Shown: positions 1-8,656 of the stretch, in pieces
Numbering within the stretch: position 1 is the stretch's first letter
How the letters are laid out: every line of letters begins with the position of its first letter
Source of the DNA: Verrucolacustris abundans
GTDB lineage: Bacteria > Verrucomicrobiota > Verrucomicrobiia > Methylacidiphilales > Verrucolacustridaceae
Assembly: GCA_965194535.1 (NCBI GenBank)
Contig: OZ239145.1
Span: 1,116,001-1,180,000 of the forward strand
Length of the DNA stretch: 64,000 nucleotides
Direction: 5' to 3'
Position numbers and translations under genes: made by a program
The notes under the pieces: model-generated
What the model was told of the DNA's origin: nothing
The model's database searches: none
The model's input: the letters and a program-made list of their open reading frames with translations, nothing else

Positions 1-534
1 AGGTACTCCACCAAGACGATCAATTCCTGCACAGGCCAAAATAACCCCTTTCCAATCTTCGTCGCTTGCACAGCGCTCCATTCTGCGATCCACATTCCCC
101 CTTATATTCTTAAATTGAGCCAAGGGGTCCCTCTCCGCCCAAAATAACCTTCGGCGTGGGCTTTCAGTTCCAACCCATCGCCCCTCCTTTTTGTTGAACA
201 TAGGTTCTGCTTGAGAAACCCAAGCATCCCGAGGATCTGCACGCTCTGGATAAGCCCCTACCATCAAGGAATCGGGCATCTTTGTAGGTAGATCCTTTGC
301 GCTATGAACAGCCGCATCAATGTCACTCGAAATGAGCGCTTTTTCGAGCTCAGAACTAAACTCCCCCACAGTATTCGAAATCTCATCTCCGAATTCAGAT
401 CGTACATCTCCACTGGTTTTCAGAATAACAAGCTCTACCCCAATCCCCGGGCATTTACTCCGAATCAAGTCCGCAACGACTCTGGCCTGAACAAGAGCAA
501 GGCGACTACCACGGGTTCCCAGCCGCAACCTCAT
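1..534 (-). CDS. hemC: Porphobilinogen deaminase, N-terminal part (runs off left edge)
   Basis: Hydroxymethylbilane synthase polymerises four porphobilinogen units in heme synthesis. Reading the minus strand from 534 gives 178 uninterrupted residues to the window edge. The start region LRLGTRGSRLALVQA is the family signature; HSAKDLPT carries the conserved lysine of the active-site cleft, and ESPRRR and NIRGNVDRR follow at the expected spacing. The cysteine that binds the dipyrromethane cofactor would lie beyond the edge. The ATG at 534 overlaps the hemA stop (ATGA), so the two are probably translationally coupled, and both act in the same pathway. Identification is secure; only the C-terminal half is missing. 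Confidence 0.95.
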   Translation of the reverse strand, partial: MRLRLGTRGSRLALVQARVVADLIRSKCPGIGVELVILKTSGDVRSEFGDEISNTVGEFSSELEKALISSDIDAAVHSAKDLPTKMPDSLMVGAYPERADPRDAWVSQAEPMFNKKEGRWVGTESPRRRLFWAERDPLAQFKNIRGNVDRRMERCASDEDWKGVILACAGIDRLGGVP

Positions 535-1553
535 TCTCCGAACACCACACTCCCATCTCTACGGACTCGACCCAATACATAGGACTCCTCGTGTTTCCTC
601 AGGACCTCCTCCGCACGGTGAATGGCCTGCAGGGAGCTTGGCTTTACTTCGCTTCTTCTAGCCAACTCCTCCAGATCAACCCATTTGGATTGAGGAAATG
701 ATCGCCGCAGTCCTGTTAATGTTCGAGGAACTCCTAAATCTAGCAGAAGCTCAGGCCCCCGAGTCTCACAATCAGACCATGGAAGCTCACCCCCCGCCAA
801 CGCAGAAACAACGACCGATGCGGCTTTCACCGCTCGTGGCCAATCACTCCACAGGACAGCCTCAGCCCCAACATCTTGGGCAAACTGTTTCAGGCGTTCT
901 TCAGAGCGAGAAGAGACCCAAATAGGACGATTTGAAAAGGATTTCTCGGCTAAAATGAAACTTCTCGCGGTAAGCCCTGAACCTAAAACCAGAAGGGGTC
1001 GACGCTCCTTGCCCTCTAAGATTTCATCCATCGCTTCCGAAGCCAGTTTTCCAACGGATGCATCCCCTTTTCCAAAGCCAGCGGCTGCACGAGCAGCTTT
1101 CGCCGCCCTTAGGGAAGATTGAAACAGGGCATGCATCGCCTTACCTGCCCCACCCGCTTCATGCGAGGCGCCATAAGCTTGACGGACTTGGGCTAATATT
1201 TCGGACTCGCCCACCACCATGGACCGCAACCCGGAGGCGACCTCCGCAAGATGGCGCCAACAAGAAATTCCTTCATGCAAATAGACTCCACATGCATCTC
1301 TCCAGTTTTTCCCTAGCTCATGAGGAAGGGCCTGTGCAAGGGCAGAGAGAATCTCAAGCCCTCTCCTTTCAGTCCTACCGTAGATCTCTACCCGATTGCA
1401 GGTGCTTAAGAATACGACTTCGTCTGCACCCCGGTATTCAATCAGATGAGGGATCCAGCGTTCAGGGGCTGAGGATGCGAGAATCTCTCTGATTCTTAAA
1501 GGAGTCGCATGATGGTCGACGCCCACACAAAAAATGGATTGAGAGGTACTCAT
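531..1553 (-). CDS. hemA: Glutamyl-tRNA reductase (short form)
   Basis: Reduces glutamyl-tRNA(Glu) to glutamate-1-semialdehyde with NADPH, the first step of the C5 route to heme. STCNRVEIY (residues 50-58) contains the nucleophilic Cys52; VVGESEILAQV (113-123) is the second signature; VLGSGLTA (189-196) is the nucleotide-binding turn of the NADPH domain. At 340 residues it is about 80 shorter than typical enzymes, so the C-terminal helical dimerisation domain is reduced. The ATG at 1553 overlaps the upstream gene's stop and its own stop overlaps hemC. HemL, which uses its product, is encoded at 60397-61698. Confidence 0.95.
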   Translation of the reverse strand: MSTSQSIFCVGVDHHATPLRIREILASSAPERWIPHLIEYRGADEVVFLSTCNRVEIYGRTERRGLEILSALAQALPHELGKNWRDACGVYLHEGISCWRHLAEVASGLRSMVVGESEILAQVRQAYGASHEAGGAGKAMHALFQSSLRAAKAARAAAGFGKGDASVGKLASEAMDEILEGKERRPLLVLGSGLTARSFILAEKSFSNRPIWVSSRSEERLKQFAQDVGAEAVLWSDWPRAVKAASVVVSALAGGELPWSDCETRGPELLLDLGVPRTLTGLRRSFPQSKWVDLEELARRSEVKPSSLQAIHRAEEVLRKHEESYVLGRVRRDGSVVFGE

Positions 1554-2146
1554 CCTTTGCGCATGAGAATCTTAGACTTTTTAGGTATGGCGTCAGGAGG
1601 CGTGGGAACGGGTTTGCCTAACAGTTTTTCAATCTCCGCTTGTAGGGATGCTGGTGTTCTCAAAATCACATTTGACCATACCACATCTCCATTCTTCCCG
1701 AAGATCGATACTTTCATTTTCGTGTCATCACCACCCCAACCCAAGGACTCAGTGACCTTTCCATCAAAATCGGCAATACCACACAGGTCAGGCCGGGGAT
1801 TATTTAGATTTTTATTGGCTCTGTACCATGGAATCAGTCTCTCCGCCTCCTCGTCCAGATCTGCCCTCATCTTTCCAACGGTCCAACCCTTGAAAAGAGT
1901 TCCCAGAGATTTCCTTAAATCTACAACGACAATAACGCGAAACTCACTTCTCCCCTGCCATCCGTAGACTGCCCGCCCAAATTCCCGGGTGGTATCCGCC
2001 AAGGGTTGGCTGCTTGCCAACACAACTGTGATTCTGTTCGTTGGATTGAGTTCCACGACCTTTCCGTCGCAATCCTTGGGATGCAATAACTCCTTTGCGC
2101 CGACAGGAGAGCACATGAATAGCAGCGCCAGTGCAAAGAGCCTCAT
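1550..2146 (-). CDS. Exported protein of unknown function, possibly thioredoxin-fold
   Basis: A 198-residue protein with a clear signal peptide (MRLFALALLFMCSPVGAKE, cleavage predicted near residue 17-18). The mature part has a hydrophobic strand (ITVVLASSQPLAD), a second one (RVIVVVDLRKS), a third (KVSIFGKNGDVVWS) and a proline-rich tail. This order and the phrase on an external signal vaguely recall peroxiredoxin/YtfJ-like thioredoxin folds, but no CxxC pair is present and I do not recognise the family. It sits between rlmI and hemA with 4-base overlaps on both sides, so it is co-expressed with heme genes; the functional link is unknown. Confidence 0.75.
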   Translation of the reverse strand: MRLFALALLFMCSPVGAKELLHPKDCDGKVVELNPTNRITVVLASSQPLADTTREFGRAVYGWQGRSEFRVIVVVDLRKSLGTLFKGWTVGKMRADLDEEAERLIPWYRANKNLNNPRPDLCGIADFDGKVTESLGWGGDDTKMKVSIFGKNGDVVWSNVILRTPASLQAEIEKLLGKPVPTPPDAIPKKSKILMRKG

Positions 2147-3309
2147 CTCACCTCCAGAAGAAAGCCGCTCAGATAACGACTTTCAGAAAAAGCCGGATCC
2201 ACAGGATGATCGGATGACTGTCCAAGCGTGGTCTTGATCTGCAAGACCCGACCCTCCTCTTTGGCAACCTGTTTGACCATACCTAACAATTCCTCACTAC
2301 CGACGCGGTGCGAGCAAGAAAACGTGGCCAGCAATCCCTCTCTGGCGAGGACCTTCATGGAGCTGCGATGAAGTTCAGCCATCACCCTCGTTCCTCCCTC
2401 CGCACTATCACGGCTTTTGACTAAGCCTGGTGGATCTAAAATCACCAGATCATACTCCCCCTTGCGACACGTCCGAAGAAACCGTGTCACGTCTTCCTGA
2501 GCCCACCGAACCTTCAATCCATGATGCTCGGCACTCTGCCGAGCCAACTCCAAGGAAGGACGAGAACTATCCACTCCAGTCACCTCGATCGCACCAGCAC
2601 GTGCTGAACGAAGAGCAAACCCCCCAGTGTGACAAAAGAGATCAAGAACCTTTCGACCCTTACTCTCCTGCGCGACGATCCCGTAATTCTCCTGCTGATC
2701 CAAATAGGTTCCCGTTTTCTGCCCAGCCCGCAAATCGACCCAGACATCCATTTCACCAATTTGAACCAAGATAGGCTTTTCCGGGACTGTTCCGACTGCC
2801 TCGCCCGGTAGAATCTCCATCCCTTCGAGTCTTCTTCCTGAAGCATCCCTACGGATCCATATCCCCTCAGGCTGAAGGAGTTTTTCTGCGGCACTGCGAA
2901 CAAGCTCCCAATTCCTTTCCATCCCCTCGGTAGTGATCTGTGCCACTAGATACTTTCCATACTGATCCAGCACCAGTCCTGGCATCGAGTCCGCTTCCGA
3001 CCAGACAATCCTCCGTGCAGGCGTTTCCTTACGCTTTTGTAGGGCTAGCTGCAAAGTCTTCTCCACGAAACCTGCATCAAAATCACCGACATCTTTGCGA
3101 AATCTTCGCCAGGCCACCCTTGCTCCCTCGCGGTAAAAACCGGTCCCAATCAACTGCCCCTGCTGACCCGTTGCTACGACCGATTGACCACTCCACTCCT
3201 TGCCGAGTTCAGCTTCGATTTCCGACTTAAGAATCCAAGGGTGCCCAGCGAGAGCTTTTGATCGTACGCCCGGTTTCAGCCGAAGCGTCGGACGGTCTAT
3301 AGAGGTCAA
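2143..3309 (-). CDS. rlmI: Class I rRNA methyltransferase, RlmI family
   Basis: SAM-dependent methyltransferase; the family namesake makes m5C1962 in 23S rRNA. The N-terminal ~75 residues form a PUA-like RNA-binding domain (LKPGVRSKALAGHPWI is typical). The catalytic domain shows motif I VLDLFCHTGGFALRSA, an acidic loop (GVDSSRPSLE), the DPPG motif in LVILDPPGLVKS, and FSCSHRV carrying the catalytic cysteine. The likely start is a TTG at 3309 overlapping the kamA stop (TTGA); no ATG lies close before the PUA motif. The exact target base is inferred from family membership, since related paralogues modify other positions. Confidence 0.88.
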   Translation of the reverse strand: MTSIDRPTLRLKPGVRSKALAGHPWILKSEIEAELGKEWSGQSVVATGQQGQLIGTGFYREGARVAWRRFRKDVGDFDAGFVEKTLQLALQKRKETPARRIVWSEADSMPGLVLDQYGKYLVAQITTEGMERNWELVRSAAEKLLQPEGIWIRRDASGRRLEGMEILPGEAVGTVPEKPILVQIGEMDVWVDLRAGQKTGTYLDQQENYGIVAQESKGRKVLDLFCHTGGFALRSARAGAIEVTGVDSSRPSLELARQSAEHHGLKVRWAQEDVTRFLRTCRKGEYDLVILDPPGLVKSRDSAEGGTRVMAELHRSSMKVLAREGLLATFSCSHRVGSEELLGMVKQVAKEEGRVLQIKTTLGQSSDHPVDPAFSESRYLSGFLLEVR

Positions 3310-4457
3310 CCGCGAAGGTCGGCTATACGAGTTTGGCCGATTTCAGGGTATTCATACACATCACCCTTATAGTTTTTTAGAATTACGCGATTATCCGCCA
3401 TTCCAACGATGTAGTTAGGGCCAATGGGGATCTTGCCCCCTCCTCCTGGCCCATCCACGACGTATGTAGGAACAGCATAGCCAGTAGTATGCCCGCGTAG
3501 TTGTTCCATGATCTCCTGTCCCTCTCGAATGGTTGTTCGCAAATGTGCCGATCCACTGATCAAATCACACTGATAGAGGTAGTAGGGACGAACTCGACAC
3601 AGAAGGAGCTTGTGAAAAAGGGACTTTAATGTGTCCGCACGATCATTCACTCCCTTCAAAAGAACACTCTGATTTCCTAAAGGAATACCTGCGTCCGCGA
3701 GTCGACCTAACGCCATTCGCACTTCCTGCGTCAACTCCTTAGGATGATTGGAATGCACGCTCATCCATAGGGGATGATGTTTCTTCAACACATTCAGAAG
3801 GTCCGTGGTAATGCGTTGAGGTAGAAAGATAGGAATTCGTGTTCCAATACGAATGAACTCAATCGTCGGGATCTGCCTTAGCCGCGTCAGGATTGCATCC
3901 AGTTTACTATCCGAAAGAAGAAGCGGATCACCGCCTGAAAGAAGGACATCACGAACCTCGGGATGCTTCTCCAAGTAAGCGAAAGCCCCCTCCAGATCCA
4001 TGGTTAGCTCCTGCTCCCCAGCTCCACTAACAACCCTGCTTCGCGTACAGTAACGGCAGTAGGAAGCGCAGCGGTCGGTAACAAGAAGTAGAACCCGATC
4101 GGGATACCGATGAACAAGACCTGGAACAGGCATGTTTGAATCCTCTCCGCACGGATCCTGCATCTCGTCGGGAGCAGTATTGGACTCCTCAATACGTGGC
4201 ACGACTTGGCGACGAATCGGGCAATCAGGATCCTCCCGATCAATCAGGTTGAAAAAGTGAGGGGTAATCCCAAGGGCTAACTTCTTTCCTGCTAAAATCG
4301 TTCCCGCCCTCTCCTCGGGAGTCAAAGGTAGACGCGACTCCAGTTGAGCTAGGTTTTGGATTCGATTACGAAGCTGCCACGACCAGTCGTTCCACTGTTC
4401 AGTGGATACTGTGCCCCAAGGCTCGGAAGGATTCGCGGGAAAGTCGCGTGAAGTCAC
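3306..4457 (-). CDS. kamA: Lysine 2,3-aminomutase family radical SAM enzyme
   Basis: Members interconvert alpha- and beta-amino acids using SAM, a [4Fe-4S] cluster and PLP. The cluster motif is CASYCRYC (Cys130, Cys134, Cys137). LLSGGDPLLL and HSNHPKEL follow, and GPGGGGKIP near residue 340 supplies the lysine that forms the PLP Schiff base. YLYQCDLISGSAHLR and the Asp in YVVDGPGG match substrate-amine-binding positions of true lysine aminomutases. At 383 residues it is shorter than clostridial KamA (about 415). Substrate could be lysine or glutamate; an EpmB role in EF-P modification is less likely because no epmA is nearby. The start is GTG. It heads a five-gene chain of overlapping genes. 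Confidence 0.85.
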   Translation of the reverse strand: MTSRDFPANPSEPWGTVSTEQWNDWSWQLRNRIQNLAQLESRLPLTPEERAGTILAGKKLALGITPHFFNLIDREDPDCPIRRQVVPRIEESNTAPDEMQDPCGEDSNMPVPGLVHRYPDRVLLLVTDRCASYCRYCTRSRVVSGAGEQELTMDLEGAFAYLEKHPEVRDVLLSGGDPLLLSDSKLDAILTRLRQIPTIEFIRIGTRIPIFLPQRITTDLLNVLKKHHPLWMSVHSNHPKELTQEVRMALGRLADAGIPLGNQSVLLKGVNDRADTLKSLFHKLLLCRVRPYYLYQCDLISGSAHLRTTIREGQEIMEQLRGHTTGYAVPTYVVDGPGGGGKIPIGPNYIVGMADNRVILKNYKGDVYEYPEIGQTRIADLRG

Positions 4458-4524
4458 TTAAGTTTTATAACTATACCCCACCCCTAAGCTCGCGCCACCC
4501 CTTTGTTCTTTAAGGTATACAACT

Positions 4525-6333
4525 TTAGCGACGTGTTCTTGCTAGTTGCAAAATACGCTCTTTAACGTCCGCTGTAGCTTGAGCGCCCTCATCCCCCTTT
4601 TCCCGACTCCGAACGGCAACCTGACCCGCCTCAGCCTCCCTGTTTCCGCAAACCAACAGAAACGGAACTTTCTCCAACTGACCCCTGCGAATCTGACCTC
4701 CCAATTTATCCCCCTTCTTATCCACTGAGACTCTTAACCCTGCGGCCTTGAACTCCTCTGCGCACTTCTCTGCATAAGCAACCATTTGATCATTCACAGG
4801 GAGAAAGCGTGCCTGCTCAGGAGCTAGCCAAACAGGAAAGGCTCCGCGGTAATGTTCGATCAGAACCCCTGTAAAACGCTCAAGGGAACCAAAAGGCGCA
4901 CGATGAATCATAACAGGGCGATGCTTCTGATTGTCGGAACCAGTGTAGGTCAAATCAAAGCGCTCAGGCAGATTGTAGTCGACCTGAACGGTTCCCAACT
5001 GCCACTCCCTCCCAATCACATCCTTCACCACAAAATCAATTTTGGGCCCGTAAAAAGCAGCCTCCCCAGGCTCTTCACTCGTCTGTACCCCAAGCTTCTT
5101 TGCCGCTTCCTTCACCGATTTCTCCGCTTTGTCCCAACCTTCTTTCGATCCAACATACTTATCTGAGGCAGGATCTCGTAGGCCTACCCGAACCCTGAAA
5201 TCGCCAATGCCTAGGGTATCTAAAACAAGACGTACCATCTCCAAACATCCTTCCACTTCTTTCGCGACCTGTTCCTCGGTGCAAAATAAGTGGGCATCGT
5301 CTTGAGTAAAGCCACGTACCCGAGTCATTCCATTGAGTTCACCCGACTGCTCCCAACGATACACAGTTCCAAACTCGGCCAAACGAACAGGCAGATCGCG
5401 ATATGACCTCGGTCGAGAGGCATAAATTCGAATATGCATCGGGCAGTTCATCGGCTTGAGCAGATATCCCTCAATCTCGCCCTTCCCGATCTTGTTACTG
5501 AGCTCAGCACATGAACAACCCTCTTTGGAGAGCTTTTCCATCGTCTCCCGGTCAATGATCGGAGGGTACTGTGACTCTTGATAGTACGGAAAATGCCCAG
5601 ATGTGCGGTAAAGCCCAAGTCTTCCGATGTGCGGGGTGAAGACCTGCTCGTACCCACGCTTCCCCAACTCCTCCAAAAGAAATTTCTGCATCTCATGTCG
5701 GACGATTGCCCCGTTGGGAGTCCACATTACAAGTCCCTGGCCCACCTCGTCATCGATCAGGAACAGATCCAACTCCTTGCCCAACTTACGATGATCACGC
5801 TGCAGGGCTTCCTCTTGGGCTTTAAGACTAGCCTCCAGCTCTTCCTTGGTTGGGAAAGCTGTCCCATAGATCCGCTGCAGCATCTTGTTCTTCTCGTCAC
5901 CCCGGTGATAAGCCCCAGCCAAGCGGAGCAACTTGAACGCCTTAATCTCTCCCGTGTTCTTCACATGGGTGCCAGCACACAGATCAGTAAACTCGCCGTT
6001 GCTGTAAAATGAAATTGCCTCTCCCTCTGGGATGTCGCCTAACCGGCCGATCTTGTACGACTGCTTCTTCCCTTCAAAGAATGACTTTGCTTCGGTCCGA
6101 CTCACCTCCTTGCGGGTGAACGGTTGATTCTCCTTAACCACTTTTTTCATCTCCGCTTCGATTTTTGCAAAATCCTCGTCACTAAAGCGGTGAGACAAAT
6201 CAAAGTCGTAATAGAATCCGGCGTCTGTCGGGGGACCGATATCCAGCAAGGCATCCGGCCATAACCGAAGCACCGCCGTCGCCAGTACGTGTGCGGTCGA
6301 ATGTCTCAGCTCCTCTAGAGGGGTCATGGCCAT
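4525..6333 (-). CDS. thrS: Threonyl-tRNA synthetase lacking the TGS domain
   Basis: Charges tRNA(Thr) with threonine. The protein begins directly at the editing domain: HSTAH at residues 11-15, with the matching CxxxH in DLCAGTH near residue 120. The catalytic core has class II motifs and the zinc ligands Cys (PMNCPMH), His (FTQDDAHLF) and His (MIHRAPFGS); a C-terminal anticodon-binding domain follows (VSVDKKGDKLGGQIR). Length is 602 residues compared with about 640 when the ubiquitin-like TGS domain is present. Only 9 bases separate it from cysS upstream, leaving no room for a longer N-terminus. ATG at 6333 is the best start. Confidence 0.96.
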   Translation of the reverse strand: MAMTPLEELRHSTAHVLATAVLRLWPDALLDIGPPTDAGFYYDFDLSHRFSDEDFAKIEAEMKKVVKENQPFTRKEVSRTEAKSFFEGKKQSYKIGRLGDIPEGEAISFYSNGEFTDLCAGTHVKNTGEIKAFKLLRLAGAYHRGDEKNKMLQRIYGTAFPTKEELEASLKAQEEALQRDHRKLGKELDLFLIDDEVGQGLVMWTPNGAIVRHEMQKFLLEELGKRGYEQVFTPHIGRLGLYRTSGHFPYYQESQYPPIIDRETMEKLSKEGCSCAELSNKIGKGEIEGYLLKPMNCPMHIRIYASRPRSYRDLPVRLAEFGTVYRWEQSGELNGMTRVRGFTQDDAHLFCTEEQVAKEVEGCLEMVRLVLDTLGIGDFRVRVGLRDPASDKYVGSKEGWDKAEKSVKEAAKKLGVQTSEEPGEAAFYGPKIDFVVKDVIGREWQLGTVQVDYNLPERFDLTYTGSDNQKHRPVMIHRAPFGSLERFTGVLIEHYRGAFPVWLAPEQARFLPVNDQMVAYAEKCAEEFKAAGLRVSVDKKGDKLGGQIRRGQLEKVPFLLVCGNREAEAGQVAVRSREKGDEGAQATADVKERILQLARTRR

Positions 6334-6342
6334 CGCTAGAAC

Positions 6343-7746
6343 CTAGGGAGTTCCCAGCTTCCGCACCAGCCGCCAACTGCCCGCCGCATCCCTCACCTCC
6401 CACCCGTGCTTGGCCAACTCATCCCGTAACCGATCCGACTCTTTCCAATCCTTGGCTTTGCGGGCCGCCTCCCGGGCTTCCCCCATTTTCCTGATTTCAT
6501 CTGGTGCCTCTACAGTTTTCTCAGAAGCTGGTTCCACCCCGAAAACGGACAGAATCCGGTCCAATCCCGCCAGTTCCTTGGCAGCCTCTTCAGGTCTCAG
6601 ACCCGTTTTTCGTTTCTGCTCAAGTTCCCCCACCGCCGTGTACATCGCCCCAAGAGCCTTGGGCGTCTCCAAATCTTCCTTCAAAGCATCCCAAGCCGAC
6701 TGAAAGGAGCCCCAGCCCTTCCCCTTTTCTCCTTTGGAGCTTTCCTCTAACCAACTGCGCAATCTTCCCAACCTTTCCCTGCCGTGATGAACCGCACTCA
6801 TCGTGTCCCAAGAAAAGTTCAAGGGTTGGCGATAGTGACCAGAAAGCAGCACCAACCGAAGATCCGAGGAGTCCCACCCGCGGGATGTCACATCGTCCAG
6901 AGTATAAAGATTGCCAAGACTTTTACTCATCTTCCGGTTTTCCACCAAAAGATGGGAAACATGAAACCAGTGACGGACAAACGCCTTACCGGTAGCCGCT
7001 TCGCTTTGGGCGATCTCGTTCTCGTGATGAGGGAAGATCAGGTCGGCTCCACCTCCGTGAAGATCAATCGTCTCCCCCAGAATCTCCATTGCCATCGCAC
7101 TACACTCCAAATGCCATCCTGGTCGACCCTTTCCCCAAGGACTTTCCCAAAAAACATCTCCATCCTCTTCCTTATAAGCTTTCCATAAAACAAAGTCGGC
7201 CGCCTGCTCCCGGGCGTACTCGTCCGCATCCGCCCGACCCGAAGCCCCCTCCTTCACCTCCCGCTCATCCAAATGGGATAGCTTCCCATAGGAAGCGAAG
7301 GATTTGACCCGGAAATAGACTGACCCTCCAACCTCATAGGCATGTCCTCCCTGGATCAGTTTCTCAACCAGGGAAATCTGTTTCGGAATAAACTCCGTGG
7401 CGCGAGGCTCTTTAGTTGGCTTCTGCAACCTAAGGGCCTGCCCATCCTTCCAAAAACGGTCGGTCCATCCTTGGGTGAAATCTCCCAGCTTCTGCTTGGC
7501 TTCTCGAGCCCCACGGATGGTCTTGTCGTCTACATCGGTCAGATTTCGTACGTGCTGAACCTTCCCCCCAGCCTCCTGCCAAACCCGGACCAACAAATCT
7601 TGGGCAACAAAGGTCCTGAAATTGCCGATATGGGCAGGCCCGTACACCGTTGGTCCGCAGGCATAGAACTTCAGCGCCTTTCCGTCGGAAGCCGAAAGAG
7701 GCTTAACCGATCGACTCGCTGTATCAAAAAGCCTGACTTCCTCCAT
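6343..7746 (-). CDS. cysS: Cysteinyl-tRNA synthetase
   Basis: Class I aminoacyl-tRNA synthetase for cysteine. YACGPTVYGPAHIGNFRTF contains the first zinc ligand Cys and the HIGN signature; GWHLECSAMAME carries another zinc cysteine, HHENEIAQSEA the remaining ligands, and KMSKSLGN the second ATP-binding signature. The C-terminal helical domain ends in a short basic tail (EVRDAAGSWRLVRK). The reading frame extends to a TTG at 7752, but the ATG at 7746 is preferred. It precedes thrS by 9 bases, so the two synthetases are probably one transcript. Confidence 0.96.
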   Translation of the reverse strand: MEEVRLFDTASRSVKPLSASDGKALKFYACGPTVYGPAHIGNFRTFVAQDLLVRVWQEAGGKVQHVRNLTDVDDKTIRGAREAKQKLGDFTQGWTDRFWKDGQALRLQKPTKEPRATEFIPKQISLVEKLIQGGHAYEVGGSVYFRVKSFASYGKLSHLDEREVKEGASGRADADEYAREQAADFVLWKAYKEEDGDVFWESPWGKGRPGWHLECSAMAMEILGETIDLHGGGADLIFPHHENEIAQSEAATGKAFVRHWFHVSHLLVENRKMSKSLGNLYTLDDVTSRGWDSSDLRLVLLSGHYRQPLNFSWDTMSAVHHGRERLGRLRSWLEESSKGEKGKGWGSFQSAWDALKEDLETPKALGAMYTAVGELEQKRKTGLRPEEAAKELAGLDRILSVFGVEPASEKTVEAPDEIRKMGEAREAARKAKDWKESDRLRDELAKHGWEVRDAAGSWRLVRKLGTP

Positions 7747-7862
7747 CCGCAAAATCTAGGCAGCTGGGGGCAAAACTTAAATCATTTCTCTACTCAAATC
7801 GATCGTGGTCGGATTCATGGAGGGGTTGAATCTGCAAACCTAACTCAGCTACGCTCGCCCAT

Positions 7863-8615
7863 ATGGATTTCTCCTCGCTTCACCAAGCCCTCACGACCGC
7901 CTTTTCCTTGGGTATGGTGGTGCTGCTCAGTCCGGAGGTGTTTGTCCTGGCTCTTGTCATGGCAGCCCACAAATCCCGTGCCCGCCTAAATTCGATCGTT
8001 TTCTTTCTCGGTTCATCGATCGGCCTCTTTTTTGCCATTGGGATTGGCCTTTGGATCACTCCAAACCCGACCCCAGGCGTCGACCATCCCTCATGGATCC
8101 ACTTTGCCGTACGGGCGAGCATCGGCACGGCGCTCCTTTGGGTAGGTATCTACCGGACCTGGCAGTTCTTGACCGGCAAGGATGACCGTAAACCAAAGAA
8201 AGAATCATCCCCAACAGGACTCAAGGCAAAGTTCCTCAGCTTTTTTCCTTCGCTGAACACAAACTCCGAGCCCCCCATCGGCATTCACTATATTTCGAGT
8301 ACTTTTCTGATCGGCCTTTTTACCACCGGTCTTCACCCCAAAACCTCAATTCTTGCCATCACCGTTGGACATCAAATCACCCGGGCGAGTGGCAATCTGG
8401 CCAAAGTTTCCGCCTTTGCCCTTTTTAGCTTCCTGTCCCTCCTCCCTGCGATTGTACCTCTTCTTTTGGCCATCTTCCGACCTGAGGCTGGTCCAGCCAT
8501 CAAGCAGAAGTGTTCTGACTTTCTGGAGAAGAATGGACGCTGGATCGCAGCACTAATCTGCTTTGCTTTTGCCTTCGTTCTCTGGAAAGACGCCCTGACC
8601 TCACTACCCCGCTGA
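7863..8615 (+). CDS. Six-helix membrane protein, LysE/GAP-like
   Basis: A 250-residue inner-membrane protein with about six hydrophobic helices, split by a polar loop around residues 110-150 (GKDDRKPKKESS). The first helix has a conserved-looking LSPEVFVLALVMAA, and the fourth begins FLIGLFTTGLHPKT; paired helices with a proline near the start of each half are typical of the LysE/Sap (GAP) superfamily. Members export amino acids, cations or glycolipid precursors; the substrate here cannot be told. It is transcribed divergently from cysS across a 116-base gap and lies 41 bases before hemB, so the two may be co-transcribed. Confidence 0.7.
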   Translation: MDFSSLHQALTTAFSLGMVVLLSPEVFVLALVMAAHKSRARLNSIVFFLGSSIGLFFAIGIGLWITPNPTPGVDHPSWIHFAVRASIGTALLWVGIYRTWQFLTGKDDRKPKKESSPTGLKAKFLSFFPSLNTNSEPPIGIHYISSTFLIGLFTTGLHPKTSILAITVGHQITRASGNLAKVSAFALFSFLSLLPAIVPLLLAIFRPEAGPAIKQKCSDFLEKNGRWIAALICFAFAFVLWKDALTSLPR

Positions 8616-8656
8616 TTCTCGCTTCGGACAGATCCTTTTAGTAAGATCCTCGTTCC

